A stretch of DNA of 64,000 nt from DAIMFL01 sp964372215 (GTDB taxonomy: Bacteria > Pseudomonadota > Alphaproteobacteria > Dongiales > Dongiaceae): the NCBI GenBank assembly GCA_964372215.1, contig CAYJQC010000007.1:102831-166830 (forward strand), read 5' to 3'. This document shows, piece after piece, positions 61,636 to 64,000 of this stretch. The translations under genes were made by a program, and so were the position numbers. Positions within the stretch are counted from its first letter, which is position 1; the number at the start of each line of letters is the position of its first letter. The notes beneath the pieces were generated by a model, which was not told where the DNA came from, did not search any database, and worked only from the letters and a program-made list of their open reading frames with translations.

Positions 61636-63189
61636 TCAGGCGGTGAGTGCGGCTGGGGCGGTTCTTTCGCGTTTCGTCAAAAGCTTGTTCAATGCATGCA
61701 GATAGGCGCGGCAAGACGCGACCAGGGTATCCGTATCCGCGCCCTGGCCGATCACCGTCTTGCCGTTCTCCTCGAGCCGCACCGTCACCTCCGCCTGCGC
61801 GTCGGTGCCTTCGGTGACAGCGTGAACCTGGTAAAGCTGCAGCCGCGCCTCGTGCGGAAACAGCTGCTTGATCGCCTTGAAGGTGGCGTCGACCGGACCG
61901 TCGCCGGTCGCCGTCGTCGCCATGCTCCTGCCGTCGATGACGAGCTCCAGATCGGCCTTCTGCGGGCCCTTGGAGCCGGCGATCACCTGGAGCGAGACGA
62001 AGCGGATGCGCTCGTTGCTGCGCACCACTTCGTCGTCGACCAGCGCCACGATGTCCTCGTCGTAGACATCCTTCTTCTTGTCGGCGAGATCCTTGAAGCG
62101 GCGGAAGGCATCCTGCAGCGCGTTGTCGCCGAGATCGAAGCCGAGTTCCTTCAGCTTCTCGCGGAAGGCGTGGCGCCCGGAATGCTTGCCCATGACCAGC
62201 GTCGAGCGGTTGAGCCCGACCGATTCTGGGGTCATGATCTCGTAGGTGCCGGCGTGCTTCAGCATGCCGTCCTGGTGGATGCCCGACTCGTGTGCGAAGG
62301 CGTTGGCGCCGACGATCGCCTTGTTCGGCTGCACCGCGAAGCCGGTGATGGTGGAGACCAGCCGCGAGGCGCGGGTGATGACCTCGGTCCTGACCCCGGT
62401 GGTGAACGGCATCGCATCGGCGCGGGTCTTGAGCGCCATCACCACTTCTTCCAGCGCGGCGTTGCCGGCACGCTCGCCCAGGCCGTTGATCGTGCATTCG
62501 ATCTGGCGCGCGCCGGCCTTGACCGCGGCCAGCGAGTTGGCGACGGCCAGGCCGAGATCGTTGTGGCAGTGGACCGAGATCACCGCCTTGTCGATGTTCG
62601 GCACCCGGTTCATCAGCATGGCGATCAGCGCCGCGAACTCGTCGGGCACGGCATAGCCGACAGTGTCGGGAATGTTGATGGTGCCGGCGCCCGACTTGAT
62701 CGCGGTCTCGACGCAGCGGCACAGGAAATCATGCTCGGTGCGCGAGCCGTCCTCGGGCGACCACTCGACGTCGTCGCACAGGTTGCGCGCATGGGAGACG
62801 CTGTCGATGATCGCCTGGTGCACCTGCTCGGGTTCCATCTGCAGCTTGAACTTCATGTGCAGCGGGCTGGTCGCGATGAAGGTGTGGATGCGAGGGTGCG
62901 CGGCGTCCTTCAACGCCTCCCAGGCGCGATCGATGTCCTTGCGCGCGGCGCGCGCCAGACCGGCGACCCGGCTGTCCTTGATGGTGCGGGCGATCTCGCG
63001 CACCGCCTCGAAGTCGCCGTTGGAGGCGATCGGGAAGCCGGCCTCGATGACGTCGACGCCGAGTTCCTCGAGCACCGCCGCGATCCGGAGTTTCTCCTCG
63101 AGATTCATCGACGCGCCCGGCGACTGCTCGCCGTCGCGCAAGGTGGTATCGAAGACGAGCACTCGATTCGGATTGCTGGGACGGCTCAT
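61636..63189 (-). CDS. leuA: 2-isopropylmalate synthase
   Basis: The 517-residue enzyme condenses acetyl-CoA with 2-oxoisovalerate, the first step of leucine synthesis. The catalytic barrel has 'TTLRDGEQSPGASM' and 'SVHCHNDLGLAVANSLAAVKAGA' (metal His pair) and 'NAFAHESGIHQDGML'. A C-terminal LeuA dimer/allosteric domain (about 390-510) allows leucine feedback. Its ATG overlaps the stop of a 48-codon upstream ORF as ATGA. IlvC lies upstream on the same strand but is separated by a strong terminator. Confidence 0.97.
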   Translation of the reverse strand: MSRPSNPNRVLVFDTTLRDGEQSPGASMNLEEKLRIAAVLEELGVDVIEAGFPIASNGDFEAVREIARTIKDSRVAGLARAARKDIDRAWEALKDAAHPRIHTFIATSPLHMKFKLQMEPEQVHQAIIDSVSHARNLCDDVEWSPEDGSRTEHDFLCRCVETAIKSGAGTINIPDTVGYAVPDEFAALIAMLMNRVPNIDKAVISVHCHNDLGLAVANSLAAVKAGARQIECTINGLGERAGNAALEEVVMALKTRADAMPFTTGVRTEVITRASRLVSTITGFAVQPNKAIVGANAFAHESGIHQDGMLKHAGTYEIMTPESVGLNRSTLVMGKHSGRHAFREKLKELGFDLGDNALQDAFRRFKDLADKKKDVYDEDIVALVDDEVVRSNERIRFVSLQVIAGSKGPQKADLELVIDGRSMATTATGDGPVDATFKAIKQLFPHEARLQLYQVHAVTEGTDAQAEVTVRLEENGKTVIGQGADTDTLVASCRAYLHALNKLLTKRERTAPAALTA

Positions 63190-63332
63190 CGCTCAAACCC
63201 TCTGGCACTGCCGGCAGCGCGCATCGGCTTGCGGTTCAGGTCCCGGTTGCGCGTCATGTCCATGTCGGCGCATTCAGGAACGGAAAAATCGCACGACTGC
63301 GTCACCGGGAAGCGGGTCTCGACAGGGGCCAT
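63186..63332 (-). CDS. 48-residue ORF overlapping the leuA start
   Basis: An ATG at 63332 opens a frame (MAPVETRFPVTQSCDFSVPE...) whose TGA overlaps the leuA ATG by four bases (ATGA), the classical geometry of translational coupling. It contains a single Leu codon, so it is not a standard leucine-rich attenuator peptide. The ribosome-binding site is poor. It may be a coupling leader or chance. Confidence 0.35.
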   Translation of the reverse strand: MAPVETRFPVTQSCDFSVPECADMDMTRNRDLNRKPMRAAGSARGFER

Positions 63333-63451
63333 GCCCGACGCCCGTGCCGGTCAGCGTCCGCCACGGCGACGACCGCCGGACGAACACGGCAGCAGGGCGA
63401 CGACGTCATGGGCAAGTCCTGCGTCTGGAGGGACCATTGCGGCCAAAGGCT

Positions 63452-63480
63452 TTGTAACCTTGGCGGGATAAGGTTAACAA
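63452..63480 (-). promoter_or_regulatory. Candidate leuA promoter with embedded inverted repeat
   Basis: On the minus strand TTGTTA is followed 17 bases later by TTACAA, a plausible -35/-10 pair. The spacer is flanked by the inverted repeat AACCTT-N8-AAGGTT (63456-63475), which could be an operator. It is located between the ilvC terminator and leuA. Deduced from sequence only. Confidence 0.35.
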
Positions 63481-63504
63481 GTCCTTTGTGCGCGGCGCTG
63501 AACG

Positions 63505-63546
63505 GAAAAAAGGGCCGTGGAGCGGGTGCTTGGCACCCGCCCCACG
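63505..63546 (-). terminator. Intrinsic terminator after ilvC
   Basis: On the minus strand CGTGGGGCGGGTGC and GCACCCGCTCCACG form a long stem around CAA, followed by GGCCC and six T. It lies about 85 bases after the ilvC stop and should end ilvC transcription efficiently. Confidence 0.92.
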
Positions 63547-63632
63547 ATCCCGGCTTCGCACTCGCGAGATGGTCTCCGAGGATATCTACCGCACCTGCGA
63601 AGGCGCGGGTCGCGGCGCTGCCCGGACGAGCA

Positions 63633-64000
63633 TCAGTTCTTGCTCTTGTCGACCAGCCGGTTGGCCGCGATCCACGGCATCATCGCGCGCAGCTTGGCGC
63701 CCACTTCTTCGATCGGATGCTCGGCCGAGCGCCGGCGCAGCGCCTTGAAGCTCGGCTGGCCGGCCTTGCACTCCTGCACCCAGTCGCGGGCGAAGCGGCC
63801 GGACTGGATGTCGTCGAGAACCCGCTTCATCTCCGCCTTGACCTCGGGGGTGACGATCCGGGGCCCGCGGGTGTAGTCGCCGTACTCGGCGGTGTTGGAG
63901 ATCGAGTAGCGCATGTTGGCGATGCCGCCCTCGTACATCAGGTCGACGATCAGCTTCACCTCGTGCAGGCACTCGAAATAGGCCATCTCCGGCGCGTAGC
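63633..64000 (-). CDS. ilvC: Ketol-acid reductoisomerase, C-terminal part (partial)
   Basis: The last 122 or so codons of ilvC are present; the N-terminal NADP domain lies beyond the window edge. The visible part is the class I KARI C-terminal domain: 'YFECLHEVKLIVDLMYEGGIANMRYSISNTAEYGDY' with the substrate/metal-binding Glu and Ser residues, 'RGPRIVTPEVKAEMKRVL' and a final 'RLVDKSKN'. The enzyme makes dihydroxy-acids in branched-chain amino-acid synthesis, consistent with leuA next to it. Confidence 0.95.
   Translation of the reverse strand, partial: YAPEMAYFECLHEVKLIVDLMYEGGIANMRYSISNTAEYGDYTRGPRIVTPEVKAEMKRVLDDIQSGRFARDWVQECKAGQPSFKALRRRSAEHPIEEVGAKLRAMMPWIAANRLVDKSKN

Noticed and set aside
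63186..63332. Classical leucine attenuator upstream of leuA
   Set aside because: The leader ORF has a single Leu codon and no terminator/antiterminator pair is visible between it and leuA.

Overview
The window is GC-rich bacterial chromosome, almost certainly from an alphaproteobacterium. The evidence is a DUF2336 protein, a rhizobial-type acpXL very-long-chain-fatty-acid cluster, a PAS_5-type PAS protein, the 'GLDPRIH' palindromic repeat family, and the core gene orders mreB-mreC-mreD-mrdA-rodA and leuA/ilvC. I cannot name the genus. There are no rRNA genes, CRISPR arrays, transposases or integrases. One tRNA-Lys(CTT) is present.

Layout. 0-5 kb: the tail of a gene, a DUF2336 protein, and a minus-strand Mla/MCE lipid-transport operon (mlaE with STAS domain, mlaF, mlaD, auxiliary lipoprotein). 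5-9 kb: apt, an amidase carrying an odd GC palindrome inside its reading frame, a small secreted protein and mmsA. 8.9-13.2 kb is the accessory part. Two diverged tandem copies of one module follow each other: 3' end of mmsA, intrinsic terminator, ATTACGTAAT box, a soluble protein of unknown function, and a convergent four-helix membrane protein. A 0.36-kb spacer between them carries a small gene. 13-22 kb: two MFS transporters, a periplasmic protein, an Old-Yellow-Enzyme/trimethylamine-dehydrogenase-like demethylase, an ornithine-cyclodeaminase homologue, a second amidase, DUF983 and a cupin.

22-28.5 kb is one minus-strand operon that resembles the rhizobial acpXL-fabZXL-fabF2XL-fabF1XL-fabXL-lpxXL system, which makes the very long acyl chain of lipid A: LpxL-type acyltransferase, AcpXL, dehydratase, a catalytically dead ketosynthase, an intact ketosynthase, an MDR oxidoreductase, then a SAM methyltransferase. 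28.7-34 kb: pgi, a histidine kinase with a c-type-haem periplasmic sensor, a GDT1/TMEM165 cation transporter behind a yybP-ykoY manganese riboswitch, and CorA. 34-43 kb: a two-subunit GMC dehydrogenase, glyoxalase, a ribbon-helix-helix protein, HMG-CoA lyase, a decayed PAS gene, an ion channel, cytochrome c, universal stress protein and several small unknowns. 43-55 kb: assorted membrane and redox genes (SDR-DoxX fusion, DUF2269, ferric-reductase-like oxidoreductase, NSS transporter with a possible tiny partner, MFS, CrtI-like oxidoreductase, MAPEG, hemerythrin, PAS, DUF1989). 55.5-64 kb: tRNA-Lys, the elongasome operon mreBCD-mrdA-rodA, leuA with an overlapping upstream ORF, and the 3' part of ilvC with a strong terminator.

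The observations most worth following are the tandemly duplicated 9-13 kb module, the active-site-less ketosynthase paired with an intact one, the manganese riboswitch, and the haem-containing kinase. Functions given for the duplicated module are inference. All calls come from reading the sequence; no database search was possible.
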